64,000 nt of DNA from NCBI GenBank assembly GCA_030123525.1, contig CP126125.1, forward strand, positions 2,914,001 to 2,978,000. Reading direction: 5' to 3'. A model generated the notes under the pieces. The model was not told the DNA's origin. It worked only from the letters and a program-made list of their open reading frames with translations, and made no database searches. Source of the stretch: ELB16-189 sp018266435. Its GTDB lineage: Bacteria > Bacteroidota > Bacteroidia > Cytophagales > Cyclobacteriaceae. Positions 17,720-26,302 of this stretch are shown one piece after another; positions within the stretch are counted from its first letter, which is position 1; each line of letters begins with the position of its first letter. The translations under genes were made by a program, and so were the position numbers.

Positions 17720-19189
17720 ATGCTGACCATTGCATTAATTTTTGTACCATTAATTGCAGCCGTTATTGTGCTGGGATTACCCCAATTGTTGGCCAGGTTT
17801 TTTGCTTTTTTTGCCGCACTTGTCGAACTGTTAATTTCACTTGTGGTTATTTTCCACTTCAATAAATTGCAGGGTGTACAATTTGTTTTTGATACCCCCT
17901 GGATACAATCAATGGGGATTAATTTTTCTGTGGGTATGGATGGCATTAGTTTGCTGCTGGTGTTGCTCACCACCGTTCTCACACCCGGAATTTTAGTCAC
18001 TGCGCTGCGCGATTCTACCAAGCCTTCTTCTTATTTCAGCCTGATCCTGCTGATGCAATCAGCAATGATTGGTGTGTTTGTAGCACAAGATGGTTTTCTG
18101 TTTTATTTGTTTTGGGAAATTGCGTTGATTCCGATCTATTTTATTTGCTTGATGTGGGGAGGAGAGAACCGTGGAAGAATCACCCTGAAGTTTTTTATCT
18201 ATACACTGACCGGCAGTTTGTTGATGTTAGTGGCCATTGTTTATTTGTACTACCATACCCCGGCACCTCATTCATTTGCCCTTCAGTCATTATACGAAGC
18301 GGGCAGATCGCTAAGCCTGCCACAACAAACAATGGTTTTTGTAGGAATGTTTCTTGCCTTTGCCATTAAAATGCCAGTATTTCCGGTTCATACCTGGCAA
18401 CCTGATACCTATACTACGGCTCCTCTTCAGGGTACGATGTTGCTCAGTGCCATTATGCTGAAGATGGGAATTTATGGTGTGATTCGCTGGTTGATACCTA
18501 TGGTTCCGCTGGCCGTGAAAGAGTGGGGGATGACCGCTATTATTTTTTCTGTCATAGGGATCATCTATGCCTCGGCCATAGCTCTTGTACAAAAAGATTT
18601 TAAACGGCTGATTGCGTACTCTTCTATTGCCCACGTAGGGTTAATCTCGGCAGGTACCCTGACTCTCACATCCGTTGGTGTGCAAGGTGCAATGATTCAA
18701 ATGATCAGCCACGGAGTGATTGTATTTGGGTTGTTTTATATCGTAGAAATTATTTCTGAGCGGACTAAGACCCGGGAACTTCCAAAACTTGGAGGCATCC
18801 GGAATGTAGCTCCTTTAATGGCTTCATGTTTTTTAGTTATTATGTTGGGTAGTGTTGCTCTTCCGCTAACCAGTGGTTTTGTAGGCGAGTTTTTGTTAAT
18901 TAATTCACTGGTTCAGTACAAACTTTGGATCGGAGCAACCGCTGGGCTAACTATTATTTTAGGTGCGGTTTATATGTTTAAAACGTTTCAAAAATCCATG
19001 TCGGGAGAGACAAACTCAACTACTGCACAAGTGACTGACTTATCGTACCACGAAAGGCTGGTTCTTTTTCCGGTAGTTTTTTTAATTGTACTGATTGGTA
19101 TTTACCCTAAGCCTTTATTGGATATTTCTGCCACAGCCGTGAATGATTTACTTTCTGTTTTTTCTCATGTATCAGCCTCAGCCAACTAA
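17720..19189 (+). CDS. nuoM: NADH-quinone oxidoreductase subunit M
   Basis: Second large antiporter-like subunit of complex I. The 489 residues contain FWEIALIPIYFICLMWGG (with the conserved Glu), the central pump region AFAIKMPVFPVHTWQPDTYTTAP, KRLIAYSSIAHVGLISAG and, near the end, PLTSGFVGEFLLI. Length is close to E. coli NuoM (509). It sits three bases before nuoN. Confidence 0.97.
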   Translation: MLTIALIFVPLIAAVIVLGLPQLLARFFAFFAALVELLISLVVIFHFNKLQGVQFVFDTPWIQSMGINFSVGMDGISLLLVLLTTVLTPGILVTALRDSTKPSSYFSLILLMQSAMIGVFVAQDGFLFYLFWEIALIPIYFICLMWGGENRGRITLKFFIYTLTGSLLMLVAIVYLYYHTPAPHSFALQSLYEAGRSLSLPQQTMVFVGMFLAFAIKMPVFPVHTWQPDTYTTAPLQGTMLLSAIMLKMGIYGVIRWLIPMVPLAVKEWGMTAIIFSVIGIIYASAIALVQKDFKRLIAYSSIAHVGLISAGTLTLTSVGVQGAMIQMISHGVIVFGLFYIVEIISERTKTRELPKLGGIRNVAPLMASCFLVIMLGSVALPLTSGFVGEFLLINSLVQYKLWIGATAGLTIILGAVYMFKTFQKSMSGETNSTTAQVTDLSYHERLVLFPVVFLIVLIGIYPKPLLDISATAVNDLLSVFSHVSASAN

Positions 19190-19192
19190 CCG

Positions 19193-20578
19193 ATGAACGC
19201 ACTGTACATTATTTGTGGAACCGGAGTTTTTGCTTTGCTGGCTGAGGTATTCAGTTGGAAAAAATGGATTAACTACGTGTCGTTATCCGGTTTAATCCTG
19301 GCAACCATACTGACCATTTTAGACTGGAGATCGGTTAGTTATCGTTTTCATGGCATGGTTTATTATGATCACGTGGCTTTGGCTTTCACCGCGTTGATTT
19401 TGTTGGCTTCTATTTTTTGGTTTTGGATGTCGCGTGATTATTTTAAAGGAGATGAACACACCACCGATAAATCGGCATTGGTTTTCTTTGCTATAGCCGG
19501 TGCGATGATGATGATTTCTTTCAATAATATGGCAATGCTTTTTTTAGGTATCGAGGTATTATCCATTTCATTATACGTGTTGGCCGGAAGTGATAAAACG
19601 AATTTGTTTTCGACAGAGGCGTCATTCAAGTATTTCTTGATGGGCTCATTTTCTACCGGCTTCCTTCTTTTTGGTATTGCCTTGGTTTATGGTGCCACGG
19701 GTTCATTCAGCATTACGACCATTTCAGAATCAACCTCACCATTGATCAGTTCGGCCATAACAGGAACGCAATCTATCCCCCGGTTTTACTTTATCGGTAT
19801 GCTGCTGATGCTGGTAGGTGTAGCATTTAAAATTTCGGCTGCACCGTTTCACTTATGGACTCCAGACGTGTACGAAGGCTCACCTACGCCCATTACTACG
19901 TTTATGTCTACAGTTGTGAAGATTGCCGCTTTCTCTGTATTAATTAAAATATTTTCAGTTTGCTTTGCCCGGTATGCCCACTCGTTGCAATTGCTGGAGC
20001 AAGGGCTGATGGTGGTTACATTCATAGTAGCCAACATTGCGGCAGTTCGGCAGAAGAACCTGAAACGCATGCTTGCTTTTTCAAGTGTGTCACAAGTGGG
20101 CTATTTGCTGTTGGCATTCAGTTCTGACAGCCAGCACTCATCAGGCGTATTATTTTATTATCTTATTGCGTACTCAGTGGCTTCTCTTCTGGCTTTTGCC
20201 GTGATTAACCTGATAGAAATACAAAAAGGCAGCGCGTCAATTGATAACCTAAAGGGCCTGTTTAAAAATAATCCATTGATGGCTGTAGCGATGACGATTG
20301 CTATGTTTTCTTTGGCGGGTATTCCTCCGTTAGCCGGCTTTTTTGGAAAATATTTGGTATTCACGCTTTCACTCAGTCACGGGTTTGTAGCATTAACGGT
20401 GTTGGCGGTAATTGCTTCCTTAATAGGAGTTTACTATTACTTTGCTCCGGTAGTAGTGATGAGCCGACCCTCAGATGAAACTCTTTCAATTTCAAAATCA
20501 GACCGTTACCTGTTGATAATACTCATCGCCATTAATCTGTTAGTAGGCCTGTTTCCGGATCTGGTTCGGGTTATTTAG
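19193..20578 (+). CDS. nuoN: NADH-quinone oxidoreductase subunit N
   Basis: Third antiporter-like proton-pumping subunit and last gene of the operon. The 461 residues include LFLGIEVLSISLYVLAGS, FKISAAPFHLWTPDVYEGSPTP, KRMLAFSSVSQVGYLLLAF and FSLAGIPPLAGFFGKYLVF, all diagnostic of the NuoN branch. It ends 65 bp before the next gene, which appears to have its own promoter; no hairpin terminator is visible in between. Confidence 0.97.
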   Translation: MNALYIICGTGVFALLAEVFSWKKWINYVSLSGLILATILTILDWRSVSYRFHGMVYYDHVALAFTALILLASIFWFWMSRDYFKGDEHTTDKSALVFFAIAGAMMMISFNNMAMLFLGIEVLSISLYVLAGSDKTNLFSTEASFKYFLMGSFSTGFLLFGIALVYGATGSFSITTISESTSPLISSAITGTQSIPRFYFIGMLLMLVGVAFKISAAPFHLWTPDVYEGSPTPITTFMSTVVKIAAFSVLIKIFSVCFARYAHSLQLLEQGLMVVTFIVANIAAVRQKNLKRMLAFSSVSQVGYLLLAFSSDSQHSSGVLFYYLIAYSVASLLAFAVINLIEIQKGSASIDNLKGLFKNNPLMAVAMTIAMFSLAGIPPLAGFFGKYLVFTLSLSHGFVALTVLAVIASLIGVYYYFAPVVVMSRPSDETLSISKSDRYLLIILIAINLLVGLFPDLVRVI

Positions 20579-20597
20579 GCCAGGCACAGCTAAGTCA

Positions 20598-20628
20598 TTT
20601 GAATTTATAAAAAACTTTTTTACCTTTT
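20598..20628 (+). promoter_or_regulatory. Probable promoter of the CBS-domain gene
   Basis: TTTG (20598-20601), 19 bp, then TACCTTTT (20621-20628), one mismatch from TAnnTTTG. The start codon is 15 bp downstream. Confidence 0.5.
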
Positions 20629-20643
20629 CTCAAACATTAAGTT

Positions 20644-21075
20644 ATGGGAAAAGTAAAAGACATTCTTGACAAAAAAGGCTATGGCGCTTATTCAGTGTCA
20701 CCACAAACCATGGTCTATGCCGCTATTGAACAGATGTGCCAACGAAACATCGGAGGCGTGTTAATTGTAGATGATAATGGGGCGCTTACTGGTATTTTTA
20801 CCGAACGCGATTATGCCCGCAAATTGATTTTAAAAGGTAAGTCTTCAAAGGAAACTCATATCCGTGACTTGATGACACCTAATCCGTTTACGGTGTCACC
20901 CCATACTTCTGTTGATGATTGTATGCAGCTGATGAGTGAAAAACACATTCGTCACTTACCGGTTACAGAAGGGGACAAAATTCTGGGGTTGATTTCTATC
21001 GGGGATGTAGTGACACACGTAATTAGCGAGCAGAAGTCAATTATTCAGCATCTGGAGAGTTACATTTCACAATAA
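20644..21075 (+). CDS. CBS-domain pair protein
   Basis: A 143-residue soluble protein consisting only of two CBS domains, a fold that binds adenine nucleotides and usually senses energy state. The first repeat has VYAAIEQMCQRNIGGVLIVDDNG with IFTERDYARKLIL; the second has VDDCMQLMSEKHIRHLPVTEG with LGLISIGDVV. Stand-alone CBS pairs of this IMPDH-like type are common and mostly uncharacterised, so no target is assigned. It converges with the exopolyphosphatase gene with no space between the stop codons. Confidence 0.88.
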   Translation: MGKVKDILDKKGYGAYSVSPQTMVYAAIEQMCQRNIGGVLIVDDNGALTGIFTERDYARKLILKGKSSKETHIRDLMTPNPFTVSPHTSVDDCMQLMSEKHIRHLPVTEGDKILGLISIGDVVTHVISEQKSIIQHLESYISQ

Positions 21076-21984
21076 CTAAAATCTCCCGGTCTTAAACTCA
21101 ATTTTCTTCTGTTTCATATTTCGTTCGAGCAGGTGTAGCAATATCCCGTCTTTTAATCCAACATCGGGTACCAAAATATTTTTTGCTTTAGCCCATTCCA
21201 TCACGTTAATATAAATACCACTTGCCGGAATGATGACATCGGCCCGGTCAGGGTTCATTTGCAGGTCATAAATACGTTGTTCTAAGGTTTTGCCCTCAAC
21301 CATTTCTTTGATTCCTTTTACCTTTTTAAGCGAAATGGTTTGCCCCGGTTTTTTACGGGCGAGCTCAAAAATTTTACTGATGTTTCCACCGGTTCCCACG
21401 GCTGTTACTTTTCCAAATTCTTTTTTTACATGACCTTTTACCCACTTCTCCATGTCATTCCAGATCACGGGAGAGTCGTGGTGCTCCAATACCCGTACAG
21501 ACCCGATTCGAAACGATTGTGATTTGATTTTTTTTCCGTTTGTAAAAAGATTCAGCTCGGTACTTCCGCCACCCACGTCAATATGCAGATAGGTTTCATC
21601 GTGCAAGTAAGAGGCAATGGCCTTGTTAACTAACTCTGCTTCGAGTTGCCCATCGATGATGTGAATGGTTAGGCCAAGTTCTTCTTTCACTTGCCTGGCC
21701 AGTTCCTCACCGTTCTCTGCTTCACGCATAGCACTTGTAGCGCAAAACATGTAATCAGTTACTTCATACAGTTCAATAAGTAACTTATAAGCCTTCATCA
21801 ATTTTTTGAATTTGGCAATACTCTTGTCGCTGATGGAATGGGAAGTAAACACATCATGGCCGAGTCGCAACGGAAAACGAACGTACTCCAGTTTTTTAAA
21901 GATAGCTTTTTGGTTGCGCTCCAATACAGTGGATACCTGAAGGCGAATGGCGTTGGATCCGATATCGATGGCTGCGAGCTTCAA
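21076..21984 (-). CDS. ppx: Ppx/GppA-family phosphatase
   Basis: An enzyme of the actin-like ATPase fold that hydrolyses polyphosphate and/or the pppGpp 5' phosphate. In 302 residues the phosphate motifs are AIDIGSNAIRLQV at the N-terminus and HIDVGGGSTELNLF in the middle, with AVGTGGNI and the later VIIPASGIYINVMEWA. It lacks the C-terminal HD-type domain of the roughly 500-residue E. coli enzymes, as many Bacteroidota members do. Polyphosphate versus pppGpp preference cannot be decided. Transcribed away from the SAM riboswitch unit. Confidence 0.88.
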   Translation of the reverse strand: MKLAAIDIGSNAIRLQVSTVLERNQKAIFKKLEYVRFPLRLGHDVFTSHSISDKSIAKFKKLMKAYKLLIELYEVTDYMFCATSAMREAENGEELARQVKEELGLTIHIIDGQLEAELVNKAIASYLHDETYLHIDVGGGSTELNLFTNGKKIKSQSFRIGSVRVLEHHDSPVIWNDMEKWVKGHVKKEFGKVTAVGTGGNISKIFELARKKPGQTISLKKVKGIKEMVEGKTLEQRIYDLQMNPDRADVIIPASGIYINVMEWAKAKNILVPDVGLKDGILLHLLERNMKQKKIEFKTGRF

Positions 21985-22058
21985 TGAAGTAATTTGTTTG
22001 TCGCAAAATAAGCAGATTCATTTTTCTTTTTGTGAACATTATGTTGTTTCTTTGCAGG

Positions 22059-22160
22059 GCTTATTCAGAAAGACAGAGGGACAGGGCCCTGTGAAGTCTT
22101 AGCAACCTCCTCAACTAGGTGCTAATTCCCTTTTTCCGCACATACGGAAAGAAGATAAGC
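22059..22160 (+). promoter_or_regulatory. SAM-I (S-box) riboswitch
   Basis: The S-box core is well preserved: GAGGGACAGGGCCC, then GTGAAGTCTTAGCAACC, then AGGTGCTAATTCC. P1 closes by GCTTAT (22059-22064) with ATAAGC (22155-22160), P2 by AGAC/GTCT, and P4 is TTTCCG/CGGAAA around 22133-22150. The class binds S-adenosylmethionine and normally switches off downstream methionine-synthesis genes, which fits the metH gene starting at 22204. Confidence 0.95.
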
Positions 22161-22173
22161 GGCCAATCACGAG

Positions 22174-22203
22174 GCTCTTTCTGGAAAGCAAAATTGAAAG
22201 AGC
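22174..22203 (+). promoter_or_regulatory. Likely riboswitch expression platform: hairpin abutting the metH start
   Basis: GCTCTTTC (22174-22181) and GAAAGAGC (22196-22203) form a perfect 8-bp stem with a 14-base loop, ending exactly before the ATG at 22204. TCTTTC of the left arm can instead pair with GAAAGA at 22147-22152, at the 3' edge of the aptamer. With no T tract after the stem, control of translation initiation rather than transcription termination is inferred. Confidence 0.6.
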
Positions 22204-23211
22204 ATGTCAATCGAAGAAATACTGAAGAAAAGAATCATGGTGCTGGATGGCGCCATGGGTACAATGATCCAGCGGTACAAACTGGAAGAAAAAGATTTTC
22301 GCAACGAACAACTAAAAGATCATCCTTTTCCAGTCAAAGGCAACAACGATTTACTATCCATTACACGGCCTGAGATCATAAAAGAAATACATAGAAAATA
22401 TTTTGAAGCTGGAGCTGATATAGCCGAGACCAATACTTTTGGCAGTACATCAGTGGCGCAAGGCGATTATCACCTTGAACATTTAGTTTATGATATCAAT
22501 TTGGCCGGAGCAAAAATTGCGAGAGAAGTAGCCGATGAATTTACTAAAAAAGAACCAGGCAAACCGCGTTTTGTAGCCGGTTCAATGGGCCCCACCACTA
22601 AGCTCTCATCCATGTCGCCCGATGTTAACAATCCCGGCTATCGTGCAATCACCTTTGATCAATTGGTGACTGCCTTTAAAGAACAGGCCAAAGGCCTGCT
22701 AGACGGAGGGGTAGATCTGTTTTTGGTGGAAACCATTACCGACACGCTGAATGCAAAAGCGGCTTTGTTTGCCATTCAGGAATTGTTTGATGAAACAGGC
22801 CAATCAATCCCTATCATGGTATCGGGAACTATTACCGATGCAAGCGGACGTATTCTTTCCGGGCAAACCACTGAAGCCTTTTTAATTTCGGTAGCTCACG
22901 CCCCGTTACTAAGCATCGGGTTGAATTGTGCGCTCGGGGCTTCTGCCTTGCGACCGTATTTGCAGGTGTTGGGTGAAAAAGCACCTTTCTTTACCAGCGC
23001 ACACCCTAATGCCGGCTTGCCCAATGAATTTGGTCAGTACGACCAAACACCGGAAGATATGGCAAATCAAATTGAAGAATTTCTAAAAGAAGGTTTGGTA
23101 AACATCATTGGCGGCTGCTGCGGCACCACACCCGAACACATTAAGTTGATAGCTGAGTTGGCGAGTAAATATAAACCAAGGAGAATTCTATCAATGGCCG
23201 ATAGTCAATAG
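22204..23211 (+). CDS. metH: Methionine synthase N-terminal part: homocysteine methyltransferase domain
   Basis: The homocysteine-binding module of cobalamin-dependent methionine synthase, encoded alone (335 residues). It begins IMVLDGAMGTMIQRYKL, has AETNTFGSTSVAQ, and the zinc-binding cysteines in GLNCALGA and GGCCGTTPEHI. The other MetH domains are in the gene at 23534, so the two products must act together. The last residues (MADSQ) are encoded by a 14-bp tandem repeat (23191-23218), suggesting the 3' end was recast by repeat DNA. Controlled by the SAM-I riboswitch at 22059-22160. Confidence 0.95.
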   Translation: MSIEEILKKRIMVLDGAMGTMIQRYKLEEKDFRNEQLKDHPFPVKGNNDLLSITRPEIIKEIHRKYFEAGADIAETNTFGSTSVAQGDYHLEHLVYDINLAGAKIAREVADEFTKKEPGKPRFVAGSMGPTTKLSSMSPDVNNPGYRAITFDQLVTAFKEQAKGLLDGGVDLFLVETITDTLNAKAALFAIQELFDETGQSIPIMVSGTITDASGRILSGQTTEAFLISVAHAPLLSIGLNCALGASALRPYLQVLGEKAPFFTSAHPNAGLPNEFGQYDQTPEDMANQIEEFLKEGLVNIIGGCCGTTPEHIKLIAELASKYKPRRILSMADSQ

Positions 23212-23219
23212 CCGATAGT
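23191..23219. repeat. 14-bp tandem repeat at the end of the first metH part
   Basis: TCAATGGCCGATAG (23191-23204) is followed by TCAATAGCCGATAG (23205-23218), two copies with one difference. The repeat contains the stop codon of the first metH gene. Similar 'gactat...gac' text encodes the start of the second metH gene (23534-23570). Confidence 0.6.
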
Positions 23220-23239
23220 AATTCTTTAATAAAGAAGAC

Positions 23240-23515
23240 ATGGTATTCAAATTCAAAAACTTGAAAGTTTGGCAAAGAGTAAGTGACCTTTCAAAAAACA
23301 TATATGGATTAATCGAGCCCTTTCCAGAAAAAAAAATACAGGTCATCACATCTCAAATACAACAACCCTATGATTCAGTTGAATTGAATAGCGAAGACGA
23401 ATACACCGAGCGCTCAAATGTGGAGTTTAATCTTTTTTTACCTATTGCCTTAGGCTCTGCCCGTGAAGTGGCTTGGTGTCTTCACACGGAGCGAATAAGA
23501 AATTCGACCCGCTAA
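23240..23515 (+). pseudogene. Decayed four-helix-bundle (rRNA intervening-sequence type) protein
   Basis: A 91-codon frame whose start, FKNLKVWQRVSDLSKNIYGL, then FPEKKIQVITSQIQQP, and later FNLFLPIALGSAREV, follow the four-helix-bundle family first found in 23S rRNA intervening sequences (usual pattern: LKVWQ, then LTSQIRRAA, then SIPSNIAEG, then FLxIALGSxxE). The conserved central SIPSNIAEG is replaced by unrelated residues (SVELNSEDE) and the C-terminal helix is lost (family length about 115-125), so it is probably a remnant. It sits between the two metH parts. It could still be expressed within the operon. Confidence 0.65.
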
Positions 23516-23533
23516 TTTACGCACATACTAACT

Positions 23534-26227
23534 ATGGATTATCAACCCTTGACTATTAACTCTCGACCACTCAAACTCAGCGGCTTTGAAGCAGTAGTCA
23601 TTACATCAGCTTCTAATTTTGTAAACATCGGTGAGCGAACAAACGTAACGGGCTCAGCCCGTTTTTTAAAACTGATTAAAGAAGACAAATTTGACGAAGC
23701 ACTAGAGGTAGCCCTTGATCAGGTGCGGGGAGGAGCCCAAGTGATTGATGTAAACATGGACGAAGGCATGCTCGACTCGAAGGCTGCCATGATCCGTTTT
23801 TTAAATTTAATGGCAAGCGAGCCGGAGATTGCGGCCGTACCCGTTATGATTGATTCATCCAAATGGGAAGTAATTGAAGCGGGTTTGAAATGCCTGCAAG
23901 GTAAAGGCATTGTTAACTCCATCAGTTTAAAAGAAGGTGAGAAGGAATTCATTCGTCAGGCAAAACTGGTAAAACGATACGGAGCCGCGGCAGTAGTGAT
24001 GGCTTTTGATGAGCAAGGTCAAGCCGATACCTATGAAAAGCGAATTGGAATATGTCAGCGTGCCTATTCCATTTTAACTGAAAAAGTACAGTTTGCCCCC
24101 GAAGATATCATTTTTGACCCCAACATTTTTCCTATTGCTACGGGAATAGACGAGCACCGGAATTATGCCTTGGATTTTTTCAGGGCGGCTAAATGGATTC
24201 GCGAAAACCTGCACCACTCACATGTGAGTGGTGGGGTAAGCAATGTATCGTTTAGCTTCCGAGGAAACCAACCAGTACGTGAGGCCATGCACTCGGCTTT
24301 TCTTTACCACGCCATTAAAAATGGAATGGATATGGGCATTGTTAACCCCGCCATGCTTGAGGTGTATGATGAAATTCCCAAGGAACTACTGGAGCGGGTA
24401 GAAGATGTTTTGCTGAACCGGAGAGAGGATGCCACCGAAAGATTGCTGGAATATGCTGAAACCGTGAAGGGAGTTTCTAAGAAAAAAGAAGCTGATGATG
24501 CCTGGCGAAACGGAACAATAGAAGATCGACTAACCCATGCTTTAGTAAAGGGTATTGTGGATTTTATTGAAGTGGACACAGAAGAAGCCAGAAAAAAATA
24601 TGGAGCACTTCAGGTAATCGAAGGACCATTAATGGCGGGCATGAATGTGGTAGGCGATTTATTTGGTGCCGGAAAAATGTTTCTGCCTCAAGTAGTCAAA
24701 AGTGCCCGCGTCATGAAGAAATCAGTGGCGTATTTAACCCCCTTTTTAGAAGAAGAAAAAAAACTGACCGGAGCCTCCGGTAAAGCGGTGGCTAAAATAC
24801 TTTTGGCTACCGTAAAAGGCGATGTGCACGACATTGGTAAAAACATTGTGGGGGTGGTGCTCGCCTGCAATAATTTTGAAGTAGTTGATCTGGGGGTAAT
24901 GGTGCCGGCAGAAAAAATAATTGAATCAGCCAGGCGCGAAAAAGTAGATGCCATTGGGCTGAGCGGCCTAATTACTCCTTCTCTTGATGAGATGATACAC
25001 GTGGCTAAAGAAATGCAGCATGAAAAAATGGAGTTGCCCTTGCTGATTGGAGGTGCCACTACTTCACGCATTCACACCGCTGTAAAAATTGATCCCGTGT
25101 ACAACGGTCCGGTGGTGCACGTACTGGATGCTTCCAAATCCGTGCCTGTTACCAGCGAATTAGTTAACCCGATTACCCGGCCTTCGTTCAAAGAAAAAAC
25201 CAAGAAAGAATACGAGGTGATGCGCAAAGATCACGCGAGCAGGCAACAAATAAAAAGCTACATTTCACTTAGTGATGCCAGAAAAAATAAAGTAGCAATC
25301 AACTGGGAGACATCACCTATTGTTAAACCTCAATTTATTGGAAGAAAAACTTTTAAAAATTACCCCTTGGAAGAAATTGCCCAACACATTGATTGGACAC
25401 CTTTTTTTCAAGCCTGGATGCTGGCCGGTCGCTATCCTGATATTTTGAAAGATGAAGTAGTGGGAGCAGAGGCCACAAAACTTTTAACGGATGCAAAAAA
25501 AATGTTATCAGAAATTATCCGCGATAAAAGTTTGCAAGCCAGTGCAGCCATTGCTTTTTACCCCGCCAACGCTACAACAACAGATGATATAAATTTGTAC
25601 GATGCCACGGGAAAAACTTTTAAAACCCTGCGTTTTCTCAGGCAACAGAGCAAAAAAGCTCAAAACCTTCCCAATTTTTGTTTGTCTGATTTTGTAGCAC
25701 CCGAGTCGGTAGAGAAAAATGATTATATCGGCATGTTTGCTGTAACGGCTGGTATCGGCTTAGAAAATCTGGTGATAAAATACAAAAGCCAAATTGACGA
25801 TTACTCAGAAATTATGGCCAAAGTTTTGGCCGACCGCCTGGCCGAAGCTTTTGCTGAACTGATGCACCTGCGTGTCAGGAAAGAATTTTGGGGATATGCC
25901 AAAAGTGAGAATCTTTCTGATGCCGAATTGATTGATGAAAAATACCAAGGCATACGCCCGGCACCGGGTTACCCCGCCTGCCCGGATCATACTGAAAAGA
26001 AAGCTATTTTTGATTTGCTGAAAGCCGAAGAGGTTGGCATCTTATTAACAGACTCATTGGCCATGTATCCTGCGGCTGCCGTAAGCGGATATTATTTTTC
26101 AAATCCTCAATCAAATTATTTTGGGTTGGGAAAAATTGAAAAAGACCAGGTTGCAGAATATGCTTCACGAAAGGGGATGAGTGTGCAAGAAGTTGAAAAG
26201 TGGCTTGCACCCAACTTAGCGTACTGA
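23534..26227 (+). CDS. metH: Methionine synthase C-terminal part: folate, cobalamin and reactivation domains
   Basis: The 897 residues carry the rest of MetH. A pterin-binding domain starts at FVNIGERTNVTGSARF with VIDVNMDEGMLDS. The cobalamin module contains DVHDIGKNIVGVV (the His that ligates cobalt) with GLSGLITPSLDEM. The C-terminal SAM-binding activation domain has YQGIRPAPGYPACPDHTEK. It transfers methyl from methyl-tetrahydrofolate through cobalamin to homocysteine held by the product of the gene at 22204. The first dozen residues (MDYQPLTINSRPLK) derive from repeat-like DNA, so the true start could be slightly downstream. Together the parts equal a normal MetH of about 1230 residues. 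Confidence 0.95.
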   Translation: MDYQPLTINSRPLKLSGFEAVVITSASNFVNIGERTNVTGSARFLKLIKEDKFDEALEVALDQVRGGAQVIDVNMDEGMLDSKAAMIRFLNLMASEPEIAAVPVMIDSSKWEVIEAGLKCLQGKGIVNSISLKEGEKEFIRQAKLVKRYGAAAVVMAFDEQGQADTYEKRIGICQRAYSILTEKVQFAPEDIIFDPNIFPIATGIDEHRNYALDFFRAAKWIRENLHHSHVSGGVSNVSFSFRGNQPVREAMHSAFLYHAIKNGMDMGIVNPAMLEVYDEIPKELLERVEDVLLNRREDATERLLEYAETVKGVSKKKEADDAWRNGTIEDRLTHALVKGIVDFIEVDTEEARKKYGALQVIEGPLMAGMNVVGDLFGAGKMFLPQVVKSARVMKKSVAYLTPFLEEEKKLTGASGKAVAKILLATVKGDVHDIGKNIVGVVLACNNFEVVDLGVMVPAEKIIESARREKVDAIGLSGLITPSLDEMIHVAKEMQHEKMELPLLIGGATTSRIHTAVKIDPVYNGPVVHVLDASKSVPVTSELVNPITRPSFKEKTKKEYEVMRKDHASRQQIKSYISLSDARKNKVAINWETSPIVKPQFIGRKTFKNYPLEEIAQHIDWTPFFQAWMLAGRYPDILKDEVVGAEATKLLTDAKKMLSEIIRDKSLQASAAIAFYPANATTTDDINLYDATGKTFKTLRFLRQQSKKAQNLPNFCLSDFVAPESVEKNDYIGMFAVTAGIGLENLVIKYKSQIDDYSEIMAKVLADRLAEAFAELMHLRVRKEFWGYAKSENLSDAELIDEKYQGIRPAPGYPACPDHTEKKAIFDLLKAEEVGILLTDSLAMYPAAAVSGYYFSNPQSNYFGLGKIEKDQVAEYASRKGMSVQEVEKWLAPNLAY

Positions 26228-26230
26228 TTC

Positions 26231-26297
26231 GACTGGGTGATGAACTGATTCTTCGATCACTGAATCACCACATTACCTAATTATCAAATTATCTAAT
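26231..26297. repeat. Repeat-like metH-metF spacer
   Basis: The spacer is built from near-repeated short words (CTGATTC, then GAACTGATTC; ATTATCAA, then ATTATCTAAT). This style of imperfect spacer repeat recurs in the window. No gene or promoter is seen. Confidence 0.35.
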
Positions 26298-26302
26298 AAA
26301 AA

